A DNA stretch of 22,824 nt. Origin: TMED14 sp963925545 (GTDB lineage Bacteria > Bacteroidota > Bacteroidia > Flavobacteriales > Schleiferiaceae). The position numbers and the translations under genes are program-made. The stretch is taken from positions 1 through 22,824 of the forward strand of contig CAWUSA010000023.1 of the NCBI GenBank assembly GCA_963925545.1, in the 5' to 3' direction. Shown piece after piece: positions 14,001 through 20,841 of the stretch (its first letter is position 1; every line of letters begins with the position of its first letter). Under the pieces are notes generated by a model. That model was not told the origin of the DNA. It did no database searches and saw only the letters and a program-made list of their open reading frames with translations.

Positions 14001-15494
14001 TTAGGCTTCTGCAAGCATTTTCTCGCCAACCTCAATGGCGTCCTCAATGGAACCACGAAGGTTGAATGCAGCTTCTGGGTATTGATCCAATTCGCCGTCC
14101 ATGATCATGTTGAAACCTTTGATGGTATCCTTGATGTCAACCAAAACACCAGGGATGCCAGTGAATTGCTCAGCAACGTGGAAAGGCTGTGACAGGAAAC
14201 GCTGTACGCGACGGGCGCGGTGTACAATCAGCTTGTCCTCCTCAGACAATTCCTCCATACCAAGGATGGCAATGATGTCTTGCAGCTCTTTGTAGCGCTG
14301 CAGGGTTTCCTTCACACGCTGCGCACAGCCGTAGTGCTCGTCACCAACGATTTCAGGGGTTAAGATGCGAGAGGTTGAGTCCAAGGGGTCAACCGCTGGG
14401 TAAATACCTAGTTCAGCAATCTTTCTGGAAAGTACTGTGGTGGCATCCAAGTGAGCAAAAGTTGTTGCAGGTGCTGGGTCAGTCAAGTCATCCGCAGGAA
14501 CATAAACTGCCTGCACAGAGGTGATTGAACCACTCTTGGTGGAGGTAATGCGCTCTTGCATGGTACCCATCTCAGTTGCCAATGTGGGTTGGTAGCCAAC
14601 AGCTGAAGGCATGCGGCCTAAAAGGGCAGACACCTCAGAACCAGCCTGAGTGAATCGGAAAATGTTGTCAACGAAGAACAAGATGTCCTTGCCTTGACCT
14701 GATCCTTCACCATCGCGGTAGTACTCAGCCAGTGTCAATCCAGACAAGGCCACACGAGCACGTGCACCGGGAGGCTCATTCATTTGTCCAAAAACAAAGG
14801 TTGCCTTGGATTCCTTCATTGCCTCGATGTCAACCTTGCTCAGGTCCCATCCGCCAGCTTCTATGCTTTCTGTGAATGCGTCACCATACTTGATGATGCC
14901 TGCCTCCAACATTTCGCGAAGCAAGTCATTGCCTTCACGGGTGCGTTCACCCACGCCAGCAAAAACGGAAAGACCACCATGGCCCTTAGCGATATTGTTG
15001 ATCAATTCTTGAATCAATACGGTCTTGCCAACTCCGGCACCACCAAACAATCCAATTTTACCACCTTTTGCGTAAGGCTCAATCAAATCGATGACCTTGA
15101 TGCCCGTCAACAGCATTTCTGTGTTGGTTGACAAGTCCTCAAACCTGGGGGCTGCACGGTGAATGGGAAGGGTTGGTCCGTCAGCGATCTGGCCAATGCC
15201 ATCGATGGCCTCGCCAACCACGTTGAATACGCGGCCTTTGATTTGCTCACCGCTAGGCATAGCGATGGGCTCGCCAAGCGCCTCAACGGACATGCCTCGG
15301 GCAAATCCATCTGTCGAGTCCATGGCAATGGCACGGACAGTGTCCTCGCCAATGTGTTGCTGAGTTTCAAGCACGACGCGCGTGCCTTGGGGGTTGATGA
15401 CGACAAGGGCGTCATAGATTTTAGGAAGATTGCTGGCGTCTTCAAAATGGACGTCAACTACGGGTCCAATTACCTGTGAAATTTTGCCTTGCAT
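14001..15494 (-). CDS. atpD: ATP synthase F1 beta subunit
   Basis: 497 aa. The catalytic subunit of the F1 ATP synthase head. The P-loop GGAGVGKT lies at 151-158, the catalytic Glu183 in GVGERTREGND, and the ALSGLTLAEYYRD and DPAPATTFAHLDATTVLSR segments are near-universal in beta subunits. Full length, ending EKMLAEA. A TAnnTTTG promoter element lies 44 bp upstream (15538-15545), and the gene is followed by atpC after 3 bp and then a terminator, giving a two-gene unit. Confidence 0.98.
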   Translation of the reverse strand: MQGKISQVIGPVVDVHFEDASNLPKIYDALVVINPQGTRVVLETQQHIGEDTVRAIAMDSTDGFARGMSVEALGEPIAMPSGEQIKGRVFNVVGEAIDGIGQIADGPTLPIHRAAPRFEDLSTNTEMLLTGIKVIDLIEPYAKGGKIGLFGGAGVGKTVLIQELINNIAKGHGGLSVFAGVGERTREGNDLLREMLEAGIIKYGDAFTESIEAGGWDLSKVDIEAMKESKATFVFGQMNEPPGARARVALSGLTLAEYYRDGEGSGQGKDILFFVDNIFRFTQAGSEVSALLGRMPSAVGYQPTLATEMGTMQERITSTKSGSITSVQAVYVPADDLTDPAPATTFAHLDATTVLSRKIAELGIYPAVDPLDSTSRILTPEIVGDEHYGCAQRVKETLQRYKELQDIIAILGMEELSEEDKLIVHRARRVQRFLSQPFHVAEQFTGIPGVLVDIKDTIKGFNMIMDGELDQYPEAAFNLRGSIEDAIEVGEKMLAEA

Positions 15495-15537
15495 GGTTGT
15501 CGATTATTCGGTTGATGAATGCGTTCGAATTTGGCCG

Positions 15538-15545
15538 CAAATGTA
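15538..15545 (-). promoter_or_regulatory. Promoter -7 element of atpDC
   Basis: On the minus strand TACATTTG matches TAnnTTTG exactly. It lies 44 bp before the atpD ATG and 3 bp after the stop codon of the upstream membrane-protein gene, giving the ATP synthase pair its own start. No clear -33 TTG at normal distance. Confidence 0.6.
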
Positions 15546-15547
15546 AG

Positions 15548-16291
15548 TCAAAAACCTCTCGAAGAGATGCTTTGGTAGGCATGAAAATGCAAGACTGCCA
15601 ACCACGGCATCACCAAGGTGTAGCCAACCAAGCCTAAAGCCTGTGCAAAGATGTAGCCTGAAAGAAAAAAGAAGACGAGTGTCATGGATAGGCCAAATTG
15701 TTTAACACCTCGTTGAATGCTGGTTTTGATGGCGGCTATGACACCAGCCCCCTCAAAGGCCATCACGTGCAGGCTTAACCAAGTGAGGGAAAAAATGGCA
15801 ATCACCATGAGCAACAAGGCCATTAAAAGGTAAGTGTAGGCTGACCAGTCAATGTCCTCAGAGAGGTATTTCATGAACAGTTCTGGCTGGTCTCCCGCAT
15901 CAATTTGTGCTTGCGTCATGGCTTCAATCAATGCACTGTCACCACCAAGGATTGTAATCATAACCAAAGAGATTACCAGCCCTGTACCAAGGGCAATCAA
16001 CAGTTTGAGCATGCCAATTTGCAAGGCGATGTCTTTTTTTGACCAAATGAAGCTGAGGTTTTCAAGGCTGAAGGCTTCCTTGAATGACAGGTCTTTGTCT
16101 TGTCCTTGAAGGCATAGTTGGCCAATGCCAATGTGGATTGTTGGCAGCAAGAGGTAGGAGGCTACAAGGCTGCCAGCTATGCCTAAGTAGGGCGAGGCCC
16201 ATTGGATGATTGTCATGAGGATTCCGGCGGCAATCAGCTGCGGGAAATACCCTTTGACGTGATGGAAACTTTTTAGTAGTAGCTCGTTCAT
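15548..16291 (-). CDS. Uncharacterised multi-pass membrane protein
   Basis: 247 aa from ATG 16291. The frame stays open further upstream but there runs antisense through ribF, so MNELLLKSFHHVKGYF was taken as the start. Hydrophobic segments lie at about 18-50 (possibly two helices), 95-117, 150-178, 205-225 and 225-240. Acidic, polar stretches between helices (for example TQAQIDAGDQPELF near 130) look like loops. The late SLHVMAFEGAGVIAAIKTSI block is reminiscent of DUF4013/BPSS1780-like membrane proteins, but I do not recognise the family with confidence. It is transcribed divergently from ribF from a 42-bp shared region. Confidence 0.75.
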   Translation of the reverse strand: MNELLLKSFHHVKGYFPQLIAAGILMTIIQWASPYLGIAGSLVASYLLLPTIHIGIGQLCLQGQDKDLSFKEAFSLENLSFIWSKKDIALQIGMLKLLIALGTGLVISLVMITILGGDSALIEAMTQAQIDAGDQPELFMKYLSEDIDWSAYTYLLMALLLMVIAIFSLTWLSLHVMAFEGAGVIAAIKTSIQRGVKQFGLSMTLVFFFLSGYIFAQALGLVGYTLVMPWLAVLHFHAYQSISSRGF

Positions 16292-16296
16292 GAGCT

Positions 16297-16322
16297 CAAA
16301 GATGCTGCAATATCTTTGCAGC
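16297..16322. promoter_or_regulatory. Divergent ribF/membrane-protein promoter with nested palindromes
   Basis: The plus strand carries TATCTTTG (16311-16318), an exact TAnnTTTG -7 element 15 bp before the ribF ATG. The minus strand carries CATCTTTG (16304-16297), one base off, for the divergent gene. Two overlapping inverted repeats cover them: CAAAGAT (16297-16303) with ATCTTTG (16312-16318), and GCTGCAA (16304-16310) with TTGCAGC (16316-16322). The two -7 elements are only 6 bp apart, so occupancy of one should exclude the other. Confidence 0.6.
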
Positions 16323-16333
16323 CGAACACCATC

Positions 16334-17269
16334 ATGAAGATCTACCATTCCATTGCCCAATTCAAAGCGCTCGCCACCGGGGTGGCAACAGCAGGGACAT
16401 TCGATGGACTGCATGCCGGTCATCAGGCGATCATTCAACGATTGATTGATGTTGCGAAGGAGCAGGGCGGCGAATCGATCCTGTTGACCTTTGACCCACA
16501 CCCTAGAAAGCTCATCCATCCAGAATTTGATTTGGCATTGTTGACCACCATGGAGGAACGTGCTGTTTTGTTGGATGAAATGGGCTTGGACCATCTGATC
16601 ATTCAAGCCTTTGACAAAACTTTTTCTATGCAGTCATCCTTGGCTTTTGTGCGCAACCAATTGGTGTCACAAATGGGGGTGAAGCATTTGGTCATTGGTT
16701 ATGATCACCGGTTCGGACGCAACCGCGAAGGGGGTTTTGATCATTTGGTGGAGTACGGGCCGGTTTATGGCTTTGACGTGGAAGAAATTCCCGTATTAGA
16801 AATCGATCAAATGCATGTGTCCTCAACGACCATTAGGCAGGCGGTGAAGTCGGGTGACATGCTAGCAGCCACCAAAGGATTGACACGCCCCTACCAAGTC
16901 TCAGGCCAGGTGATTCAAGGTCACCAGGTGGGTCGTAAATTGGGTTTTGCCACCGCGAATATGGGGCATATCCATCCAGACAAACTGATGCCAGCCATTG
17001 GTGTTTATGCCGTGACTGTTGATTTAGATGGCGATCAGCAATTGCCAGCCATTGCTAACTACGGTGTTCGGCCAACCTTTGGCGGCAAGTCGGAACCTGT
17101 TTTGGAAGTGCATGTATTTGACTGCGATAAGGATCTCTACGGTCAAAAGATGGTTGTGCATTTCAACCAGCGAATCCGTGATGAGAAGGCCTTTGAAAGC
17201 TCCTCAGATCTGTCGGATCAAATGGCCCTGGATATCCAGGCGGCAAAAAAGATCCACAACCTGCAATAA
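16334..17269 (+). CDS. ribF: Bifunctional riboflavin kinase / FAD synthetase
   Basis: 311 aa from ATG 16334. RibF phosphorylates riboflavin to FMN and adenylates FMN to FAD. The N-terminal nucleotidyltransferase domain has AGTFDGLHAGHQAII (20-34) with its HxGH motif and LLTFDPHPRK near 55. Later, HVSSTTIRQAV precedes the C-terminal flavokinase domain (about 180-311), with VGRKLGFATANM, PAIGVYAV and PAIANYGVRPTFGG. An earlier ATG at 16316 overlaps the -7 promoter element, so the later start is preferred. Converges on the TonB receptor gene with only 4 bp between stops. No FMN riboswitch is visible upstream. Confidence 0.96.
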   Translation: MKIYHSIAQFKALATGVATAGTFDGLHAGHQAIIQRLIDVAKEQGGESILLTFDPHPRKLIHPEFDLALLTTMEERAVLLDEMGLDHLIIQAFDKTFSMQSSLAFVRNQLVSQMGVKHLVIGYDHRFGRNREGGFDHLVEYGPVYGFDVEEIPVLEIDQMHVSSTTIRQAVKSGDMLAATKGLTRPYQVSGQVIQGHQVGRKLGFATANMGHIHPDKLMPAIGVYAVTVDLDGDQQLPAIANYGVRPTFGGKSEPVLEVHVFDCDKDLYGQKMVVHFNQRIRDEKAFESSSDLSDQMALDIQAAKKIHNLQ

Positions 17270-17273
17270 ACTT

Positions 17274-19517
17274 TTAGAATGTCACCCTGTAGGTCAGCAT
17301 GCCATGCCTGCCTGCCATGGGGTACACAAAGTTTTCATCGCTGCGTTGACCAGCCGAGTAGTAGCCCCATGTGTAGCCATTGGGCGCATAGGTGACATTG
17401 CCCACATTGCGCAGATTCAAGCTTAGGCTCTGGGTTGTGTTGATGTGCCAAGTGGTGGTTAGGTTGAGGGTTTGGTAAGGATCCAGGGCACGCTCATCAC
17501 TGCCAGTGTTGTCAAGGTATTGCTTGCTGACAGCTTGCCAATCTACGCGGAGGGAGAGGGGTTTGGCATCCACTAAAACATAGGCATTAAGCATGCCTTC
17601 GGGCGACATAGCAATGGGGCTGTTGAGGTAGTGGTTGATGACGGCTTGCCCGCTGACGTAGTCAAAGAGCTCCTCTTCAAAGTCGGCGATGCGGTTCCTG
17701 CTGAATGTGCCGTTGAAGCCAACCAAAGCCACCTGGGTCACTTTGTAGATTGCCATGAGTTCAATGCCTTGCCGGTAACTGGAAGCCACGTTGGTTCGGA
17801 TCAATGCCCCGACATCATTCAATGCCCCTGTTGGAACCAATTGATCTTGGTAGGCCATGTGGTAGGCATTGACTTCCCATTTTCCTTTCCCAATGGTTGC
17901 ATGATGCCCAATTTCCCAATCCATCAACCGTTCGGCCCGGGGTTCCTCCAACTGCATTGATGCGATGAAATCGCCTCGTGTAGGCTCTCTGTTAGCCACA
18001 GCCATGGACAAGTATGACCTGCTGTTGTTGGCCCATTGCCTGTCCATTCCCACCTTGGGGTTGAAAAAGGTGAACCGTTTGCTGTCCATGCCATTGAGGT
18101 CGACCCGATCTGCATCCAAGCCATAGATGTCATAGCTGATGTGACGCAACTGCAAATCACCGTAGGCCAACCAGTCCCCGTCAAACATGGGTAGTTCAAC
18201 TTTGATGAAGGTCATGTTGTCGGTCTTGTCCCCATAGGATTCGTAGTAGCGGTAATCCATCGCGCCCACCCCTTGCAGTGGGTTGATAGCCATCCATGGC
18301 AGGGTGCCATAATGCTCACCAATGAAGCCCTGCCCGGCGTAACCCATCACGGTTTTCCAATCGCCCACTTGTTTGCTCAGGCTGATGTTGGTTCCCACAG
18401 ATAGGTTGTCAAGCCATCGCTGTCGCACCAAATTTGTGGATGTAACAGCATTGCCTTCAACGATGGGGTTGGCCAGCCCGTAGGCAGCGTAGTCTTGGTT
18501 GGTTTTCCATTGTTCAAAGTAGCCTTTGCCAGTCACCAGGTAGTTGGTCATGTTCAAGGTCCAATCATTGTCCAATGCCATGGTAGCAATCAATTGATGG
18601 TGACTTTGACGGTAGTTGTCAATTTCATTGGGGTAGCGGTAGTGGTTGTACGTGGTATTGCCTGACTCGCGCAAATGGTCTGCAGCATCATTGTCTAAAT
18701 AGTTGTTGAGGATGTAAGCCTCAACGCCGGCCTGATCGCCACGCCATTTCACCATGGGGATGCCCCACCAGGCCTGCTGGCTGACTTCATGGCCGTTGAA
18801 GTGCACATAGCGAATGCTCTGGTTGCCTTCCCGGTAAGCCATGGCAAAGAGGTAGCTGTTGAGCTTGGAACCTGATCGGTCCACAAAGCCTTCACTTTGC
18901 ATGTGGCTCATCCTGCCCATGAACCGCAAGCTTCCCTTGCCTTGAGGCATCTCGCCTGACTGCCATGCATAGGTGGTTCGTGCAGAAAGAAAACTGCCTC
19001 CACCCACAGTGATGCTTTGCGATGCTTCTTTATCTGGCTGACCGACTTCCAGTGATAGGCTGCCGCCAAACGCCCCGGGCCCTGCAGTGGATGTGCCAAC
19101 ACCTCGCTGAATCTGAATGCTGTTCAGGGATGATGTCAGATCGGGGGTATTCACCCAGAATACGCCATGCCCTTCAGGGTCATTCAAGGCCACGCCATTG
19201 ATGGTGACATTGATGCGTGTCTGATCCATGCCACGCATGCGCAGGTAGGTGTACCCCATGCCGTTTCCTGCATCACTTGACTGAAGCAGGGAGGGTTGAA
19301 ATTGCAGGACAAAGGGCAGACCTTGGCCGTGGTCTGCGGCTTTGATGCTTGCGGCGTCCAATCGGGTTACAGCCATGGGGCTTCGCTTGGAGGCACGAAC
19401 CTGTATGAGGTCAACACTTTGCAAATCAATGCGTTGCGATTTGCCGCTGAGGCTGTCCAACGGTTGAGCCAAGAGGCTTCCTGTCAGGAGAGTGAAGAAG
19501 AAAAGTAGGGGTTTCAT
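17274..19517 (-). CDS. TonB-dependent receptor under TPP riboswitch control, probable thiamin receptor
   Basis: 747 aa. A signal peptide (MKPLLFFFTLLTGSLLAQ, about 1-18) is followed by a plug domain (about 35-165: YTYLRMRGMDQTRINVTING, then GVGTSTAGPGAFGGSLSLEV) and a large beta barrel ending GMLTYRVTF with the usual C-terminal aromatic. TonB receptors import scarce ligands across the outer membrane with TonB/ExbBD energy. A complete TPP riboswitch lies in its leader (19573-19643), which points to thiamin or a thiamin precursor or derivative as ligand; TPP-regulated receptors of this kind are known in Bacteroidota, including Bacteroides OMthi. No thiamin inner-membrane transporter or kinase gene is adjacent here. 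Substrate is inference from regulation, not from binding residues. Confidence 0.92.
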   Translation of the reverse strand: MKPLLFFFTLLTGSLLAQPLDSLSGKSQRIDLQSVDLIQVRASKRSPMAVTRLDAASIKAADHGQGLPFVLQFQPSLLQSSDAGNGMGYTYLRMRGMDQTRINVTINGVALNDPEGHGVFWVNTPDLTSSLNSIQIQRGVGTSTAGPGAFGGSLSLEVGQPDKEASQSITVGGGSFLSARTTYAWQSGEMPQGKGSLRFMGRMSHMQSEGFVDRSGSKLNSYLFAMAYREGNQSIRYVHFNGHEVSQQAWWGIPMVKWRGDQAGVEAYILNNYLDNDAADHLRESGNTTYNHYRYPNEIDNYRQSHHQLIATMALDNDWTLNMTNYLVTGKGYFEQWKTNQDYAAYGLANPIVEGNAVTSTNLVRQRWLDNLSVGTNISLSKQVGDWKTVMGYAGQGFIGEHYGTLPWMAINPLQGVGAMDYRYYESYGDKTDNMTFIKVELPMFDGDWLAYGDLQLRHISYDIYGLDADRVDLNGMDSKRFTFFNPKVGMDRQWANNSRSYLSMAVANREPTRGDFIASMQLEEPRAERLMDWEIGHHATIGKGKWEVNAYHMAYQDQLVPTGALNDVGALIRTNVASSYRQGIELMAIYKVTQVALVGFNGTFSRNRIADFEEELFDYVSGQAVINHYLNSPIAMSPEGMLNAYVLVDAKPLSLRVDWQAVSKQYLDNTGSDERALDPYQTLNLTTTWHINTTQSLSLNLRNVGNVTYAPNGYTWGYYSAGQRSDENFVYPMAGRHGMLTYRVTF

Positions 19518-19542
19518 GCTGTGATTTCAAGGTTAACACAGC
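19518..19542 (-). promoter_or_regulatory. Hairpin abutting the receptor start codon
   Basis: GCTGTG (19542-19537) pairs perfectly with CACAGC (19523-19518), which touches the ATG at 19517. The hairpin is a likely part of the riboswitch expression platform acting on translation initiation. No U-tract follows, so a transcription terminator is unlikely. A further stem GACTG/CAGTC (19570-19566 with 19557-19553) lies between this hairpin and the aptamer. Confidence 0.5.
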
Positions 19543-19572
19543 GGTGAAAATCGACTGGGACAATGCAGTCAG

Positions 19573-19643
19573 TCACTTCCTTGGCAGCATAATCTGCCAG
19601 GTTATAAGGGTGTAATCTCAGCCAATCCGGCACCCCTGTGTGA
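19573..19643 (-). ncRNA. TPP riboswitch (THI element)
   Basis: About 71 nt read on the minus strand. P1 is TCAC (19643-19640) with GTGA (19576-19573). The core GGGGTGCC leads into a minimal P3 (GCC-GGATT-GGC), then CTGAGATTACACCC; CACCC pairs back with GGGTG as P2. The second arm is ACCTGGCAG-ATTAT-GCTGCCAAGG, the pyrophosphate-sensing helix. The blocks GGGGTGCC, CTGAGA, ACCC, ACCTG and AAGGAAGTG occur in the order expected of TPP aptamers. It controls the downstream TonB receptor. Its 5' part overlaps the last codons of the upstream fusion gene, and the TGA of CTGAGA is that gene's stop codon. Confidence 0.92.
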
Positions 19644-20823
19644 GACAAAGATAGGTGTTCAATGCCTCCAATGCAGTGGTCATTCGGGAGGCGTGACTGC
19701 CAGCCAATTCAATGAAGGGCAATTGCCGCTCAATCAGCCATTGGCGGTGCAGACCATAGAGTCGGTCGCGGTCTTCAGGGTTTTCCCTCAAGGGGTCGGC
19801 TTCCCATGGCATATCAGGTGCGCAAAGCAGGTAAAGGTGGCCTGGATGCTTGTCCCATGCCTGTAGGATGCTGTCAGGATTGTGGCCAAATTTCTCTTCA
19901 CACCAAATCACGATAGTCAACAGATCACTGTCTTCAATGCACAGTTTGCTGCCACTAGTTTGAGCCTTTTGAGCGGCCTGCAATTGGCCCTTTGCGATGG
20001 CTTGTAGATCCTTGAGGCCATAAGCCTTCTCGCCAAGCTCGGTCAAATAAATTCGCGAATACTCGGGGACCAGGGGCACCTTCAAGTGCTTGCTCAAGGC
20101 CATCGAAAGGGTGGTTTTTCCGCTGGACTCAGGTCCGGTGATGACCACGCGAAAGGAGGTGGGAATATGGACTGCCGTCACCAAGCAATGCCCGTCAATG
20201 AGCTGAGCGTGGAGGGCATATCGCTGATGGTCAGGCAGGCTTGCGATGGCATGCCCTTCCGTTGCCAATCCGTCCAATGAATCAATGGCAATCGCGCTGA
20301 ATACAAGGCCTGATTGGCTGGCTGCTTTGTACACGGCTTCTTTTGCTCCCCAGGCGACACGTCGCATCCATTGGGGTTCTTTGGCTTGTTTGATGCGCTT
20401 CAAATCGGCATCAGACAAGAACTTGGGTGCAATGATGGCCAGCTGACCCCGATCGCTCTCAATGTCAATCCCTATATCAAGGATGGGGTGCCATGCCCCC
20501 ACGGCAAGTTGTCCGCCATGACTCATGCTAATATGACCGCCTTGATTACTCAAGGTAGGTTTGTTGTTGACCAATTGGATGTGAATCATCGAGGCATTAC
20601 AAGCTTTTGCTAGGGCCATTCTTGCGGCCATGGATGCCCGCTGCCCGCTGGGAGATTTGGCATTGATTCGTTCTATATCGGATGGGTGGAGTTGCTGAGT
20701 CATCAATTCAATGGCTGCATCTGTCGCATCGTCAATGGCCGTGTGATGGATTCTTAGCCCAGGGAATCCCCCCTTGATAGCGTGAGCCAATTTCTTCGTT
20801 GTATTTTTGCTGTTCAAATTCAT
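19618..20823 (-). CDS. Fused Sfp-type phosphopantetheinyl transferase / NadR-like kinase
   Basis: 401 aa, two enzymes in one frame. Residues about 20-222 form a 4'-phosphopantetheinyl transferase of Sfp type, which moves phosphopantetheine from CoA to a Ser of carrier proteins: ISMSHGGQLAVGAW (98-111), the Mg-binding GIDIES (118-123) and WGAKEAVYKA (158-167). Residues about 224-395 form a NadR-like P-loop kinase (nicotinamide riboside kinase type): GPESSGKTT (230-238), EYSRIYL (254-260), IEDSDLLTIVIW (296-307) and the lid LRENPEDRDRLY (345-356). The join near base 20150 has no Met and little linker, so a lost stop codon is likely; in related bacteria I expect two separate genes. The NMN adenylyltransferase and HTH domains of E. 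coli NadR are absent. The start at 20823 is the first ATG; the first 20 residues look poorly conserved. Confidence 0.88.
   Translation of the reverse strand: MNLNSKNTTKKLAHAIKGGFPGLRIHHTAIDDATDAAIELMTQQLHPSDIERINAKSPSGQRASMAARMALAKACNASMIHIQLVNNKPTLSNQGGHISMSHGGQLAVGAWHPILDIGIDIESDRGQLAIIAPKFLSDADLKRIKQAKEPQWMRRVAWGAKEAVYKAASQSGLVFSAIAIDSLDGLATEGHAIASLPDHQRYALHAQLIDGHCLVTAVHIPTSFRVVITGPESSGKTTLSMALSKHLKVPLVPEYSRIYLTELGEKAYGLKDLQAIAKGQLQAAQKAQTSGSKLCIEDSDLLTIVIWCEEKFGHNPDSILQAWDKHPGHLYLLCAPDMPWEADPLRENPEDRDRLYGLHRQWLIERQLPFIELAGSHASRMTTALEALNTYLCLTQGCRIG
19646..19653 (-). promoter_or_regulatory. Promoter -7 element for riboswitch/TonB receptor
   Basis: On the minus strand TATCTTTG matches TAnnTTTG exactly, within codons 391-393 (Tyr-Leu-Cys) of the fusion gene. 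It ends 2 bp before the first base of aptamer helix P1, so transcription would start at or very near the aptamer. The receptor can thus be expressed separately from the upstream gene. Confidence 0.6.
20802..20809 (+). promoter_or_regulatory. Promoter -7 element of ahcY
   Basis: TATTTTTG matches TAnnTTTG exactly, 32 bp before the ahcY ATG at 20842. It lies inside the first codons of the divergent fusion gene. On the opposite strand, GATGTTTG (20841-20834) is one base off the consensus and could serve that gene, so the two promoters cross. Confidence 0.55.
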
Positions 20824-20841
20824 AACAAGACAGCAAACATC

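Noticed and set aside
16292..16606. 105-residue N-terminal extension of the membrane protein
   Set aside because: It is antisense to ribF and crosses the divergent promoters; the residues lack membrane or signal character.
20810..20841. Possible SAH riboswitch before ahcY
   Set aside because: The leader after the promoter element is too short and unstructured for an aptamer.
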